NCBI GenBank assembly: GCA_014379345.1
Contig: JACMLY010000148.1
Location: 1 to 64,000 of the forward strand
Length of the DNA stretch: 64,000 bases
Direction: 5' to 3'
From: Chitinophagaceae bacterium
GTDB taxonomy: Bacteria > Bacteroidota > Bacteroidia > Chitinophagales > Chitinophagaceae
Shown here: positions 54,066 through 63,167 of the stretch, piece after piece
Numbering within the stretch: the first letter of the stretch is position 1
Layout of the letters: every line of letters begins with the position of its first letter
Notes under the pieces: generated by a model
What the model saw: only the letters and a program-made list of their open reading frames with translations
The model's database searches: none
What the model was told of the DNA's origin: nothing
Position numbers and translations under genes: made by a program

Positions 54066-54753
54066 AGTTTTTTTATACTCCGGGATTTTTTTCAGCAATA
54101 TGATCTCGTTGCTCAAATCCCTGGTTAGAGAAAAAGACCTGTTTTGGAACTGGAATTTATCAAGGCTGGACAACTGTGAGTTACATAAAAACACGGTATT
54201 AAATAAACCACACTCCTTGAGAAATTGTTATATCGGAAAGGGAACGGCCATTGGCCCGAATTCGAGGATGGGAGATTCCACTATTGGAAAATTCTGTTCT
54301 ATCGGCCCTAATTTTTTGGCGGGATGGGGTATTCATCCCGTCAACGGTATTTCTACCTCGCCTGTTTTTTATTCAAGCAGCAAACAGGCAGGGTTTAGTT
54401 TTTCTACAAAGGATAAAATCCGGGAGCATTTACCAATTCATATAGGGAATGATGTTTTCATCGGAGCTAATGTAATTGTATTGGATGGGATTTCAATCGG
54501 TGACGGGGCGGTAATAGGGGCCGGAGCTGTTGTAAGCAAGGATATCCCTCCTTATGCCATAGCAGTTGGGTCACCAATAAGGGTTATTAGATATAGATTT
54601 GAGCCGGATGTTATTGAAAAATTGCTCGAAATAGAATGGTGGAATCAGAGCGATGATGTATTATCTAAAGTTGAAAAACATTTTTTTGATGTTGACACTT
54701 TCTTACAGGAAACGTATGCAGTCGATTACCGGCAAGAGGTTCAGGCTGGCTGA
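54040..54753 (+). CDS. CatB-related O-acetyltransferase (hexapeptide repeat)
   Basis: A 237-residue acyltransferase with a left-handed beta-helix. It starts at an ATG 26 bases before the end of wzx (54040); an upstream ATG at 53989 would make a longer overlap without family-like residues. Hexapeptide repeats run from about residue 60 ([20 protein letters not shown]). The CatB/xenobiotic acetyltransferase features are [14 protein letters not shown] with the catalytic His and [20 protein letters not shown]. Ends with [12 protein letters not shown]. It probably O-acetylates a sugar of the repeat unit. Its 3' end runs close to or into the next acyltransferase gene. Confidence 0.88.
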   Translation: MRKASGINKVFLYSGIFFSNMISLLKSLVREKDLFWNWNLSRLDNCELHKNTVLNKPHSLRNCYIGKGTAIGPNSRMGDSTIGKFCSIGPNFLAGWGIHPVNGISTSPVFYSSSKQAGFSFSTKDKIREHLPIHIGNDVFIGANVIVLDGISIGDGAVIGAGAVVSKDIPPYAIAVGSPIRVIRYRFEPDVIEKLLEIEWWNQSDDVLSKVEKHFFDVDTFLQETYAVDYRQEVQAG

Positions 54754-54763
54754 TGTAGGAGAC

Positions 54764-55372
54764 ATGCTGCTTCACATATTGCGATTCATAAAGAACAATT
54801 TGAGTATTACCATTGTGGTCAATGCGGTATACAATCGTGCTACGCTTTCCTATCAAAAGGTCAGGTGTTCTTCTTATCCGCAAATAAGAGGAAGATTGCA
54901 AGTGCAAAACAATGGAACTATGTCGCTGGGCGACGACGTGAGATTTAATAGTTCGTTGTCATCAAACTTTGTTGGGTTGTATAAGTCATGCACCATTGCG
55001 GTAACTTCTAAAGGCCGCCTGCAAATCGGAGATGGTTCAGGTTTTTCCGGTGTATCTATTTATTGCGATGCTGCGATCACTATCGGCAGATACGTGAATT
55101 GCGGTGGAAACGTAAGCATATGGGACACTGATTTTCATCCGCTGAATGCCGAAGACCGGAGAGTGAATGACGTTACTAAAATTATTTCCGTGCCGATCGA
55201 GATCGGCGATGACGTTTTTATTGGTGCAAATTCAATTATTTTAAAAGGGGTCAAAATAGGTGCGCGTTCTATAATCGGGGCCGGAAGTGTAGTAACCAAA
55301 CACATCCCTGCGGATGAGATCTGGGCAGGCAACCCAGCGAAATTCATTAAGAATATTTCAACAAACAGTTAA
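54764..55372 (+). CDS. Hexapeptide-repeat acyltransferase
   Basis: A protein of about 202 residues with a left-handed beta-helix ([60 protein letters not shown]). The WDTDFHPL block holds the likely catalytic His, typical of capsule-linked serine/maltose-type acetyltransferases. Start choice is unsure: ATG at 54764 lies ten bases after the previous stop and gives a common N-terminus ([12 protein letters not shown]), while ATG at 54716 would overlap by 38 bases. Probably O-acetylates or N-acylates a sugar. Confidence 0.82.
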   Translation: MLLHILRFIKNNLSITIVVNAVYNRATLSYQKVRCSSYPQIRGRLQVQNNGTMSLGDDVRFNSSLSSNFVGLYKSCTIAVTSKGRLQIGDGSGFSGVSIYCDAAITIGRYVNCGGNVSIWDTDFHPLNAEDRRVNDVTKIISVPIEIGDDVFIGANSIILKGVKIGARSIIGAGSVVTKHIPADEIWAGNPAKFIKNISTNS

Positions 55373-56725
55373 GTGGCAGGTTTAATCATTTTATTGCTGG
55401 CATTGTATTTCTATTTTGATCAGGCTAAAAAGTATCTGTCGATATTTTTTCTTTTTGCCCTATTAACTGCGGGTTTTCAATTTATTCCGGTGCAGTTGAT
55501 GATCTTACCGGCTTTGGGGATTGGAAAAAGCTACGACTGGATGCTGATTTTTATGGGGATCATACTTTGCGTGAAACCGGCAACTTTTTTGCAGGCGTCC
55601 TTATGGAAAGAGTTTACCCATGTCAAAATATTTTTTCTGGTGCTTCTTGGACTATTGTTTTATAGCATCTATATTCAGAATATTGAGTTATCGATCAGTG
55701 TGAGGGTTTTCAGAAATTTCATTTTTATTCTTTCTGTTTTCCTTTTTTGCTCGCTTCAGAGAACCGAGATAGACAAAGTTTTCAGGTTGATCGTTTATTT
55801 CACTTCAGTTGGTGCATTCGTCTATTGTATTCAAAACGTTATCCACGTCTCGTTATTGAACACTGTACTGGATGATTATCAGCCCAGCGTTATGGAAATG
55901 CAGGTGAATAGCGGTATCGCACGATACTACAACCTTCCGGTTTACGTAGTGCCCGTGTTGTTCTTTCTGCTTTTTGATAAAAACCTCCTGACTGGCAAAT
56001 TAAAATGGATATGTGTAAGTGCAAATGGTCTGGCCATTGTTTTTTCCCAACATAGAAATTTGCTTATATCGATACTTGTTTGCCTGGTTATTTACTATGT
56101 GATCAGGCACCGGGTTAGTTTTGGGAAACTGGCGCTTGTTTCCATACTTAGTTTTATTTCATTGTTTGCTTTGGATAGCGTGCTTGGCAATCGTTTCTCC
56201 GAAGGATTTTCAGATATCAGGGGGGTATTTACAAATGGCCTCAATGAAAACGAGTTAATGGCCGCGAATATGGCCGATATGTCAACCAGTGAATTCAGGT
56301 TTTATCTTTTTTATGAAAGGTGGAATTATATATCTAAGGATATTTTACATTCTCTTTTTGGAATAGGACTGGTTACGGAAGATTCACGTGTTGCCCGGTC
56401 TCTTAGTTTTAATGTAGGTGGCGCGACCGATGATACCGGTACTATTTCACAGGTTGATACCAGTGATATTGCCTGGGCCCCCCTTATCATTTACTTCGGC
56501 ATTGCAGGGAGCATCGTTTTCTTATCTGTTTATTTTAATCTGCTGAAGCGATTTTATCAATACCGTAGCGATACAACTATGATAGTTGGTTTCTTGTTTG
56601 TTATTAGCTTGTTCTTTACTTCTTTTTACAGCATCCTTTTGATCTCCCAGTTTTCTATATCCGTGCTGATGTTGTTTGCTGCCTATCAATATAAGCTCAA
56701 ATCCGATACAACCAATGACTTCTAA
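55373..56725 (+). CDS. wzy: O-antigen polymerase/ligase-like membrane protein (Wzy candidate)
   Basis: A 450-residue polytopic membrane protein with about 11-12 helices (for example LIILLLALYFYFDQAK, FFLFALLTAGFQFIPVQLMI, IFIFIL-like core, FGKLALVSILSFISLFALDS) and one large periplasmic loop at about 290-345. This is the layout of Wzy polymerases and O-antigen ligases, whose sequences are poorly conserved, so the call rests on topology and context. Starts with GTG directly after the previous stop; overlaps the next gene by 11 bases. Confidence 0.75.
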   Translation: MAGLIILLLALYFYFDQAKKYLSIFFLFALLTAGFQFIPVQLMILPALGIGKSYDWMLIFMGIILCVKPATFLQASLWKEFTHVKIFFLVLLGLLFYSIYIQNIELSISVRVFRNFIFILSVFLFCSLQRTEIDKVFRLIVYFTSVGAFVYCIQNVIHVSLLNTVLDDYQPSVMEMQVNSGIARYYNLPVYVVPVLFFLLFDKNLLTGKLKWICVSANGLAIVFSQHRNLLISILVCLVIYYVIRHRVSFGKLALVSILSFISLFALDSVLGNRFSEGFSDIRGVFTNGLNENELMAANMADMSTSEFRFYLFYERWNYISKDILHSLFGIGLVTEDSRVARSLSFNVGGATDDTGTISQVDTSDIAWAPLIIYFGIAGSIVFLSVYFNLLKRFYQYRSDTTMIVGFLFVISLFFTSFYSILLISQFSISVLMLFAAYQYKLKSDTTNDF

Positions 56726-57620
56726 AGATACAACGCCAGTTAAGGTTTCGGTGATCACCTCATTGTACAAATGTGAAAGGTTTCTTGAAAGCTTTCTCGA
56801 ATGCGTTTCTGCAATGAACAATCTTGAACAGTGTGAATTTATTCTGGTTCACAACGACCCTTCCGAGAAAGAGTTATGCATTTTAGAAAAATATAAATAT
56901 GGAGCGGTTAATTTGGTTCATATCGGTGTTGACCGTGAGGGTCTTTATTGTTCCTGGAACCGAGCAATCAAAATGGCAAGAGGCAAATATCTCACTATTT
57001 GGAATGTAGATGATATCAGGTTTGAAGATTCAATCTGCCAACAGGTGAAAGCACTCGATGAAAATCCAACTGCCGGTATTGCTTATGGGGATATGTACGG
57101 TTCTTCAGTGTATGGGCAAGCGGGGGAAAAGCTTTACAATTTCCCTGATTGGTTTAGCCATAAGAAAGAATTCTATCGCTCTTACCTGATGTCTTGCTTT
57201 CAAATGTGGCGAAGATCTATCCACGAATCAGTTGGCTACTATGATGAGCAATTCCGATGTGTTGCCGACTTTGATTTCCAGGTGAGAACGGCATTGCATT
57301 TTCCCCTTGTTAAGGTGCCAAAACCTCTCGGAATTTACCTGGAAGATCAACCGCACAAGATCAGTGGCGATTCTGCTCAGGTACTGGAAAATAATATGGT
57401 GTATCTCCGGTATGGTGTGTTCGAGAAAATTCAATTGCCACTGTTACGAAGATCGCTTGCAAACTATAAAAAGAAGGAGTTCCTGTTTTTTGGTCAATGG
57501 AAGAAAAATCCTGAAAGAAGTCCCTTTGGTTACAGCTATATTCTTAAAGGCATTTTCTTAAGCCTTTTAAAAGCTCCGGTATACTATGGAAAGATGATTG
57601 TAAAAAACTACGCAAAGTGA
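56715..57620 (+). CDS. Family 2 glycosyltransferase
   Basis: A 301-residue GT-A-fold transferase. It shows VKVSVITSLYKCERFLESFL (nucleotide pocket), DREGLYCSWNRAIKMARG (nucleotide site) and the DXD-like NVDDIRFED. The start at 56715 overlaps the Wzy end by 11 bases; the ATG at 56676 lacks family-like residues. Uses a nucleotide-sugar donor and lipid-linked acceptor; which sugar is unknown. Followed by an overlapping gene of unknown transferase type. Confidence 0.88.
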   Translation: MTSKDTTPVKVSVITSLYKCERFLESFLECVSAMNNLEQCEFILVHNDPSEKELCILEKYKYGAVNLVHIGVDREGLYCSWNRAIKMARGKYLTIWNVDDIRFEDSICQQVKALDENPTAGIAYGDMYGSSVYGQAGEKLYNFPDWFSHKKEFYRSYLMSCFQMWRRSIHESVGYYDEQFRCVADFDFQVRTALHFPLVKVPKPLGIYLEDQPHKISGDSAQVLENNMVYLRYGVFEKIQLPLLRRSLANYKKKEFLFFGQWKKNPERSPFGYSYILKGIFLSLLKAPVYYGKMIVKNYAK

Positions 57621-58528
57621 TCAGAACAATTATTTTTTCTTTCAATCGCCCGATCCAGCTTGAATTGCTGCTGAAGAGTATTGTAAAGTACGACAGCTTT
57701 CATTTTTTAAAGATCTCGGTGCTTTATAGTTTTTCCTCTTCAGAATACGAGGCCGGATACCAAAGATTGATCGAACAATTTCCAAATGTATTCTGGATCA
57801 GGGAGCAAAAGCATTCCAAGACAGCGGTATGGCCTTTATTCCCTCTTTATTGGCGCAATTACTATTGGTGGCTGAAATATAGAAGCAGCCGGCACTCGGA
57901 AAGTAGTTTTAAAAACCAGCTGATCCAAATGTTGGAATGGTTTCAAGAGGAGCTGGTGATGTTCCTGACAGATGATAGCATGTTTTATAAAACGATCTCT
58001 GTCCCTGCTTTGGCAGTCCGGGCAATTCAGGAAAAGCCTGCAATACATTCTTTTAGCCTCAGGCATGGCGAAAATATTGAGGGTGGACATTTCCAATGCA
58101 GCAATAGCTTGATCCAATGGAATATTTACAGCGGACAAGATCATCATGAATGGAATTATCCCTTCTCAGTCGACGGCCAGATTTACTGCAAATCTTTTAT
58201 TCAGCGGATTATTAAAAAAGTAAGTTTTAAGAATCCGAATTCATTGGAGGGAAATATTGCCTGTTTCATTAAGGATAAACGGTTGCTGCCAATTGTTTTC
58301 AGTAACCAGTTGAGCTGCCTTGTCGGTTTCGAACTTAACAGGGTACAAAATTTATGCATGAACAATAACCTCAATATTGACAGCAAATACCTGAACTCCT
58401 TGTTTATAGATGGCTATTCCATGGAAATTAATTTCGACAACAATGAAAACTCGTTCTTCAGGCCCTTAAAATTCCAGGTAAACGCTGTGAGGGAAAATGA
58501 GTTGCTGAACATCATTACGTTAAAATAA
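57617..58528 (+). CDS. Unrecognised glycosyltransferase-like protein
   Basis: A 303-residue protein beginning MIRTIIFSFNRPIQLELLLKS, which is like the first strand and helix of GT-A transferases. The region around residues 110-125 has LVMFLTDDSMFYKT, possibly a metal-binding DD pair. Between these there is a tryptophan-rich patch (FPLYWRNYYWWLKYRSSR). I do not recognise a family, and the usual DXD and ED/R motifs are not clear. It starts at GTG and overlaps the previous gene by four bases. Context makes a transferase of the locus most likely. Confidence 0.6.
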   Translation: MIRTIIFSFNRPIQLELLLKSIVKYDSFHFLKISVLYSFSSSEYEAGYQRLIEQFPNVFWIREQKHSKTAVWPLFPLYWRNYYWWLKYRSSRHSESSFKNQLIQMLEWFQEELVMFLTDDSMFYKTISVPALAVRAIQEKPAIHSFSLRHGENIEGGHFQCSNSLIQWNIYSGQDHHEWNYPFSVDGQIYCKSFIQRIIKKVSFKNPNSLEGNIACFIKDKRLLPIVFSNQLSCLVGFELNRVQNLCMNNNLNIDSKYLNSLFIDGYSMEINFDNNENSFFRPLKFQVNAVRENELLNIITLK

Positions 58529-58534
58529 TTTAGT

Positions 58535-59497
58535 ATGACAATCCCCCATGTAACTGTTGCAATTCCTGTCTATAACCGCGAAGATTGTATTGGAAGTTGC
58601 ATTGAAAGTGTTTTAAATCAAACGGTCAGTCCGTTTGAAATCATGATTGTTGATGATGGGTCAACAGACCGTACAAAAGAAATTATCTCGAAGTATACAT
58701 GCATCTCTGACAAGATCTCTTTTTTCGCTGCACCAAAAAATGGCGGCGAGAATTATGCAAGGAACAGGTGCGTAGAGTATGCTAAGGGCGAGTTTATTTT
58801 TTGGCTTGATAGTGATGACGAGCTTGTACCCGATGCAATTGAGAATATTAACAAGGCGCTTACCGGGAATTCTGGATTTCTTCACTACATGTTTCTGACA
58901 TCCGACAGGCAAACAGAGTTTCAGGACAATTCGGCGTTTTCTCAAAACCTTCATGTAACGACTTACCAGGATTGGGTGACTTTTAATGTTTCCGGTGACT
59001 TCGCTCATCTTATGCATAGATCTGTGTTCGAGGGTTTACCATTTTTTGAACAGATTAGAGGCTTTCCCGGTATAAATTTTTTGAGGATACACCGCAAAAC
59101 AAAGGAACAACTTTTCGTAAATCAGCTTGTAACCGTAAGAGACCGAAATCGTACAGACGCTTTGTGCCTGACAGGATATTTGACAAATAAAAAATCCATC
59201 TGGGAGCAGTACGTCAACAACAATTTCTACTTTGACTATTTCGAAGATGATTTACTAAGGTTCAATAAAAAGCTTCTCGAAAAAAAGGCAAAGAAAAATA
59301 TTCTTTTAGGTATTGCTATCAATGAGACAAAAGCAAACAAAGCTGTTATTAAGCGGCTCAAATCGAAAAAAGTAAATCTCTTTCCCGTTAATGTTTTGAA
59401 TCTTCGGTTTGTGGCCCCCCTTGTTTACTCGATCATTACCAATTATGTGAAGTTTAAGCAACGGGCTGCCAAACCTTCCATGGCCGGACAAATATAA
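58535..59497 (+). CDS. Family 2 glycosyltransferase
   Basis: A 320-residue transferase with a standard GT2 N-terminus: VTVAIPVYNREDCIGSCIES, IMIVDDGSTDRTKEII (Asp pair for UDP/GDP), and FIFWLDSDDELVPDAI (the DXD motif). It probably adds a sugar to the repeat unit. Seven bases after the unrecognised transferase and 28 bases before the next GT4 gene. Confidence 0.92.
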   Translation: MTIPHVTVAIPVYNREDCIGSCIESVLNQTVSPFEIMIVDDGSTDRTKEIISKYTCISDKISFFAAPKNGGENYARNRCVEYAKGEFIFWLDSDDELVPDAIENINKALTGNSGFLHYMFLTSDRQTEFQDNSAFSQNLHVTTYQDWVTFNVSGDFAHLMHRSVFEGLPFFEQIRGFPGINFLRIHRKTKEQLFVNQLVTVRDRNRTDALCLTGYLTNKKSIWEQYVNNNFYFDYFEDDLLRFNKKLLEKKAKKNILLGIAINETKANKAVIKRLKSKKVNLFPVNVLNLRFVAPLVYSIITNYVKFKQRAAKPSMAGQI

Positions 59498-59525
59498 TAA
59501 TAACTCAATTTTATAATCTGTTAAC

Positions 59526-60608
59526 ATGAAAATAGTTCATTGCTTATTTACTATTAAAACAGGTGGGGCGCAAATTCTTGTCGTTGATATGTTGAATGAA
59601 ATGAGCATGTACCATGATGTTTCATTGATCATAGTTAATGATCAGTTGAATGAAAATATTCTTTCTCAATTAAACAGGAATGTAAAATTATACCTGATCA
59701 ATCGGAAAGAGGGAAGTATTAATCCACTACCGGTTTTGAAATTGAATTTATTGTTGTTAAAGTTGAAACCCGATATCATCCACTGTCATGAAGCCAATAT
59801 GGCAAAATTTATTAAAGTGGCTGGCGGAAAATTGGTTTATACCATCCACGATGTAGGCATCCCTGTTTCTTTATACCATCATTTTGACTCTGTGATTGCT
59901 ATTTCAGGAGCTGTTTACGCGGATGTTGTTACACGTATCACCGGAGACATAAAAAAAGTATTCAATGGCATTCCAGTCGGTTCGTTTCAAAAAAGGAAAG
60001 AATATGGTTTAAGAAACGAAGAAAGGTACAGGCTCGTACAGGTGAGCAGGCTGATGCACACAAAGAAAGGCCAGGATGTTTTGGTAAAAGCATTGCACAA
60101 AGTGGTTTATGAACTTGGGTTCGTAAATATCTCACTGGATTTAATTGGTTCCGGCGATTCAGCTGAGTACCTGTACCAGTTAGTAGAAGAATTGAATTTA
60201 GGTCAGCATATTCGTTTTTTGGGTGAAAAAGACAGGAATTGGTTATTTGCCAATCTTTCCAAATATCATCTGCTTGTTCAGCCTTCTTTTTACGAAGGTT
60301 TTGGATTAACAGTTCTCGAAGGCCTTGCCGCCGGTATACCGGTACTGGCTTCTAATATTGATGGTCCGGCGGAGATCATTGCTCAGACCAGTGGAGGATT
60401 TTTGTTTGAAAAAGGAAATGTTGAAAGTTGTGCAGGTGAAATTTTTAAACTCATTCAAATGTATGAGAACAGGCAGGTAGGTGAGATGATGCGTCATTCG
60501 ACGCTTCGGGTCCACGAACGCTATTCAATTCAATCCTGTGTCCGTGGGTATCTTCAAGAATACACGTATGTTCTCAGGCCTAAACATTTAAAACTGCAAA
60601 CTGCGTAA
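59526..60608 (+). CDS. Family 4 glycosyltransferase
   Basis: A 360-residue GT-B transferase. Family features are the N-terminal glycine loop (FTIKTGGAQILVVDMLNEMS), the lysine-arginine donor region (LVQVSRLMHTKKGQDVLVKA) and the E-x7-E block (FYEGFGLTVLEGLAAGIPVL). Its stop codon overlaps the next start by one base (TAATG). Sugar and linkage unknown. Confidence 0.92.
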   Translation: MKIVHCLFTIKTGGAQILVVDMLNEMSMYHDVSLIIVNDQLNENILSQLNRNVKLYLINRKEGSINPLPVLKLNLLLLKLKPDIIHCHEANMAKFIKVAGGKLVYTIHDVGIPVSLYHHFDSVIAISGAVYADVVTRITGDIKKVFNGIPVGSFQKRKEYGLRNEERYRLVQVSRLMHTKKGQDVLVKALHKVVYELGFVNISLDLIGSGDSAEYLYQLVEELNLGQHIRFLGEKDRNWLFANLSKYHLLVQPSFYEGFGLTVLEGLAAGIPVLASNIDGPAEIIAQTSGGFLFEKGNVESCAGEIFKLIQMYENRQVGEMMRHSTLRVHERYSIQSCVRGYLQEYTYVLRPKHLKLQTA

Positions 60609-61138
60609 TGGATTATAGTATTGAGCTTTCTTCTGCTCCACCAATGAGTATATGGAAATATATTAGACAGGATCTGCCTTTCAATAAGTCTAACACAAAG
60701 GGAAAATGCATCATCGTTCTTTTTAGACTCGCCGCGCTTATTGCCAGGAATAGAGTAACGAAGGTTCTTTTTTCTCCTTATCTCCTGTTTTATAAAATTA
60801 TAATTGAATGGATATTGGGCATTGAATTGCACTGGGATACCAGGATCGGTCCCGGACTCAGGATTTATCATGGACAGGCCACCGTAATTAATAAAGATTC
60901 ACGAATTGGCTCGCATTGTATCATCCGTCAATCTACAACCATTGGAAACGCCAGAGTCGATGGCAGTTGCCCTGTAATTGGAAATTATGTTGATATAGGT
61001 AGCAACGTCTGCATTATCGGGGATCTTACCATTGGAGACAATGTTGTTATAGGCGCCGGATCTGTTGTTGTGAAAAGCATCCCACCTAACTCACTCGCTG
61101 TTGGAAACCCGGCAAGGGTAATAAAGACCATAGTGTAA
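60608..61138 (+). CDS. Serine acetyltransferase-like hexapeptide transferase (CysE fold)
   Basis: A 176-residue protein with a short helical N-terminus and a left-handed beta-helix (LRIYHGQATVINKDSRIGSH, IGNYVDIGSNVCIIGDLTIG, DNVVIGAGSVVVKSI), ending in LAVGNPARVIKTI. The C-terminal fold and the GPGLRIYHG motif match the serine acetyltransferase family, but in surface-polysaccharide loci such genes often acetylate a sugar instead. It is coupled to the upstream glycosyltransferase by a one-base overlap. A true housekeeping CysE would be longer and sit with cysteine genes. Confidence 0.85.
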   Translation: MDYSIELSSAPPMSIWKYIRQDLPFNKSNTKGKCIIVLFRLAALIARNRVTKVLFSPYLLFYKIIIEWILGIELHWDTRIGPGLRIYHGQATVINKDSRIGSHCIIRQSTTIGNARVDGSCPVIGNYVDIGSNVCIIGDLTIGDNVVIGAGSVVVKSIPPNSLAVGNPARVIKTIV

Positions 61139-61195
61139 CGGCATATAGATTACACGATCTACTCTTTCATAAACATTTTGATTAAAAACAGTCTT

Positions 61196-62278
61196 ATGTC
61201 AAACAACCGTGTATTGATCAGTAGCCCCAGCTTGGATGTAAAAGAAAATGTAAGCGGTATATCTTCATTGGTATCTGACATTATAAGTACAAGTAGATTT
61301 CAATTTATTCATTTTCGATTGGGTAGTAAGGACAGTGAGAAAAAGAATATACTTTGGTTTGGAAGACAAATTATGGTTTATTATAAGGCTGTCTATTGTT
61401 CACTTTTTAAGCAGTTCACGATTTTCCATTTAAATCTCGGCCTCGAAAAATTATCCATTGTAAGGGACTATTTTATATTTCTCATCTTCAAAAAGATATT
61501 TCGCAAGAAAATGTTGCTTCATATTCATGGTGGATATTATTTGATGAATACGCCATCGGAGCCTTTTTTTTCTTACCTCCTGAAATCGTTATTTGAAAAC
61601 GCAGATGCAATTATTGTGCTGAGCTCCTTAGAAAAAAGTATTCTGACAAATCGATACGGGCCCCGAAATTTTCATGTTCTGCCAAACGCTGTAAGAATCA
61701 CTAAGGCTGAACCGGCATCTAAGCCATCTGGAAAGGACAAGCGAAAGCTGATCTTCATGGGAAGGATCAATAAATCAAAAGGCGTGTTTGTTATTAGCGA
61801 AGCCTTTAAATACCTCACCGATTATTTTGGCAAATTTAGTTTTGAGATTTACGGAGCCGGCCCGGAAACCGAAGAATTTGAGAAATGTTTGTCGCATTAT
61901 GAAGGACTAGATTTTTCATTCAGGGGGATTGTGGGTGGCGATGACAAATGGAACGCACTGCGGAAGGCTGATGTATTCTTATTGCCTTCACTTCATGGCG
62001 AAGGCCTGCCTGTAGCTCTTCTTGAAGCAATGTCGGTTGGTTGCGTTGTAATTGTAACGGATGACGCTTCCATTACAACGGTCGTAAAGAATAATGAAAA
62101 TGGAATTGTAATACCTAAGAACGATCCTCTTGAACTTGCATTCAGGATTATTGCCATACTTGATGGCGAAATCAATTCAAATTTACTCGGCTTCAATGCC
62201 CAGAACTATATCTCGAAAAACCTCTCTATTAATAACTATATCCATTCTTTGGAAGGCGTGTATTCTACATTGAATTAG
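61196..62278 (+). CDS. Family 4 glycosyltransferase
   Basis: A 360-residue GT-B transferase. It shows LIFMGRINKSKGVFVISEAF (donor site), FSFEIYGAGPETEEFE, and DVFLLPSLHGEGLPVALLEA with the E-x7-E motif. The start at 61196 (MSNNRVLISSPSL) is preferred over a TTG at 61178. Sugar unknown. Confidence 0.9.
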   Translation: MSNNRVLISSPSLDVKENVSGISSLVSDIISTSRFQFIHFRLGSKDSEKKNILWFGRQIMVYYKAVYCSLFKQFTIFHLNLGLEKLSIVRDYFIFLIFKKIFRKKMLLHIHGGYYLMNTPSEPFFSYLLKSLFENADAIIVLSSLEKSILTNRYGPRNFHVLPNAVRITKAEPASKPSGKDKRKLIFMGRINKSKGVFVISEAFKYLTDYFGKFSFEIYGAGPETEEFEKCLSHYEGLDFSFRGIVGGDDKWNALRKADVFLLPSLHGEGLPVALLEAMSVGCVVIVTDDASITTVVKNNENGIVIPKNDPLELAFRIIAILDGEINSNLLGFNAQNYISKNLSINNYIHSLEGVYSTLN

Positions 62279-62323
62279 TCATTGCTTTTATCCTTCAGTA
62301 ACCGTAACAAAAATTTTAATAAT

Positions 62324-63094
62324 ATGAAACTTCGAAAATTATTAAATTTTCCTATTTGCTTAGGAGAGTATAAGCAATTTATTGATGAGATCACCGATTC
62401 AAAAATTGAGCGAAGGAGCGAGTATGTTTGTCTTGCTAATGTTCACATGTTGTGTGAGGCAACGCGGGACAAAAAATTTCTTGATGTAATAAATAATGCG
62501 GGCATTGTTACTCCGGACGGGGTTCCATTGATCTGGGGGCTTAGGTTGCTGTATGGCATTAGGCAAAAGCGTGTAGCAGGGATGGATCTGTTCCCCGATC
62601 TATTACAAACCGCAGTGCTTCATCAGCTGCCTGTTTACTTCTACGGAGCTGACCAGGATACACTTCATGCCACAGATAAATACCTCAAAGGACTTTTCCC
62701 TGATTTGATCGTTGCGGGAATGTATAGCCCGCCTTTCAGGATACAGACAAAAGAAGAAGAAGCGGAGATCATAGAGAGAATTAATTCGAGTGGTGCCCGT
62801 TTGATATTTGTTGTATTGGGTTGCCCTAAGCAGGAGAAATGGATGGCAGGAATGAAGGGAAAAATTAATGGTGTAATGATCGGGGTAGGGGGCGCTTTGT
62901 CGGTATTAATAGGAAAGCAAAGCCGGGCACCGAAATGGATGCAACATTCGGGACTTGAATGGCTTTTCCGCTTAGCGTGTGAGCCTCGCCGGCTTTTTAA
63001 AAGATATGCGATTACCAACTCTTTCTTCATTTATATTTTGTTGAAAGAAATAATAAGGAATAAGATTTTCGGAAGCCATGCGCAGGCCGCTTAA
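62324..63094 (+). CDS. WecB/TagA/CpsF-family glycosyltransferase
   Basis: A 256-residue GT26 transferase, a family that adds N-acetylmannosaminuronic acid, N-acetylmannosamine or related sugars to lipid-linked GlcNAc. The signature blocks are CLANVHMLCEATRDKKFLDV, NAGIVTPDGVPLIWGLRLL, VYFYGADQDT, and LIFVVLGCPKQEKWM. The start at 62324 (MKLRKLLNFPICL) fits. Often the second step of repeat-unit assembly in capsule and exopolysaccharide loci. Confidence 0.92.
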   Translation: MKLRKLLNFPICLGEYKQFIDEITDSKIERRSEYVCLANVHMLCEATRDKKFLDVINNAGIVTPDGVPLIWGLRLLYGIRQKRVAGMDLFPDLLQTAVLHQLPVYFYGADQDTLHATDKYLKGLFPDLIVAGMYSPPFRIQTKEEEAEIIERINSSGARLIFVVLGCPKQEKWMAGMKGKINGVMIGVGGALSVLIGKQSRAPKWMQHSGLEWLFRLACEPRRLFKRYAITNSFFIYILLKEIIRNKIFGSHAQAA

Positions 63095-63167
63095 TTGGAA
63101 TGTATACACGCGCTTGGGCACATCTTCAATCACCGGACGGAAAGAATAAAAACCAAGTACTGAAAAA

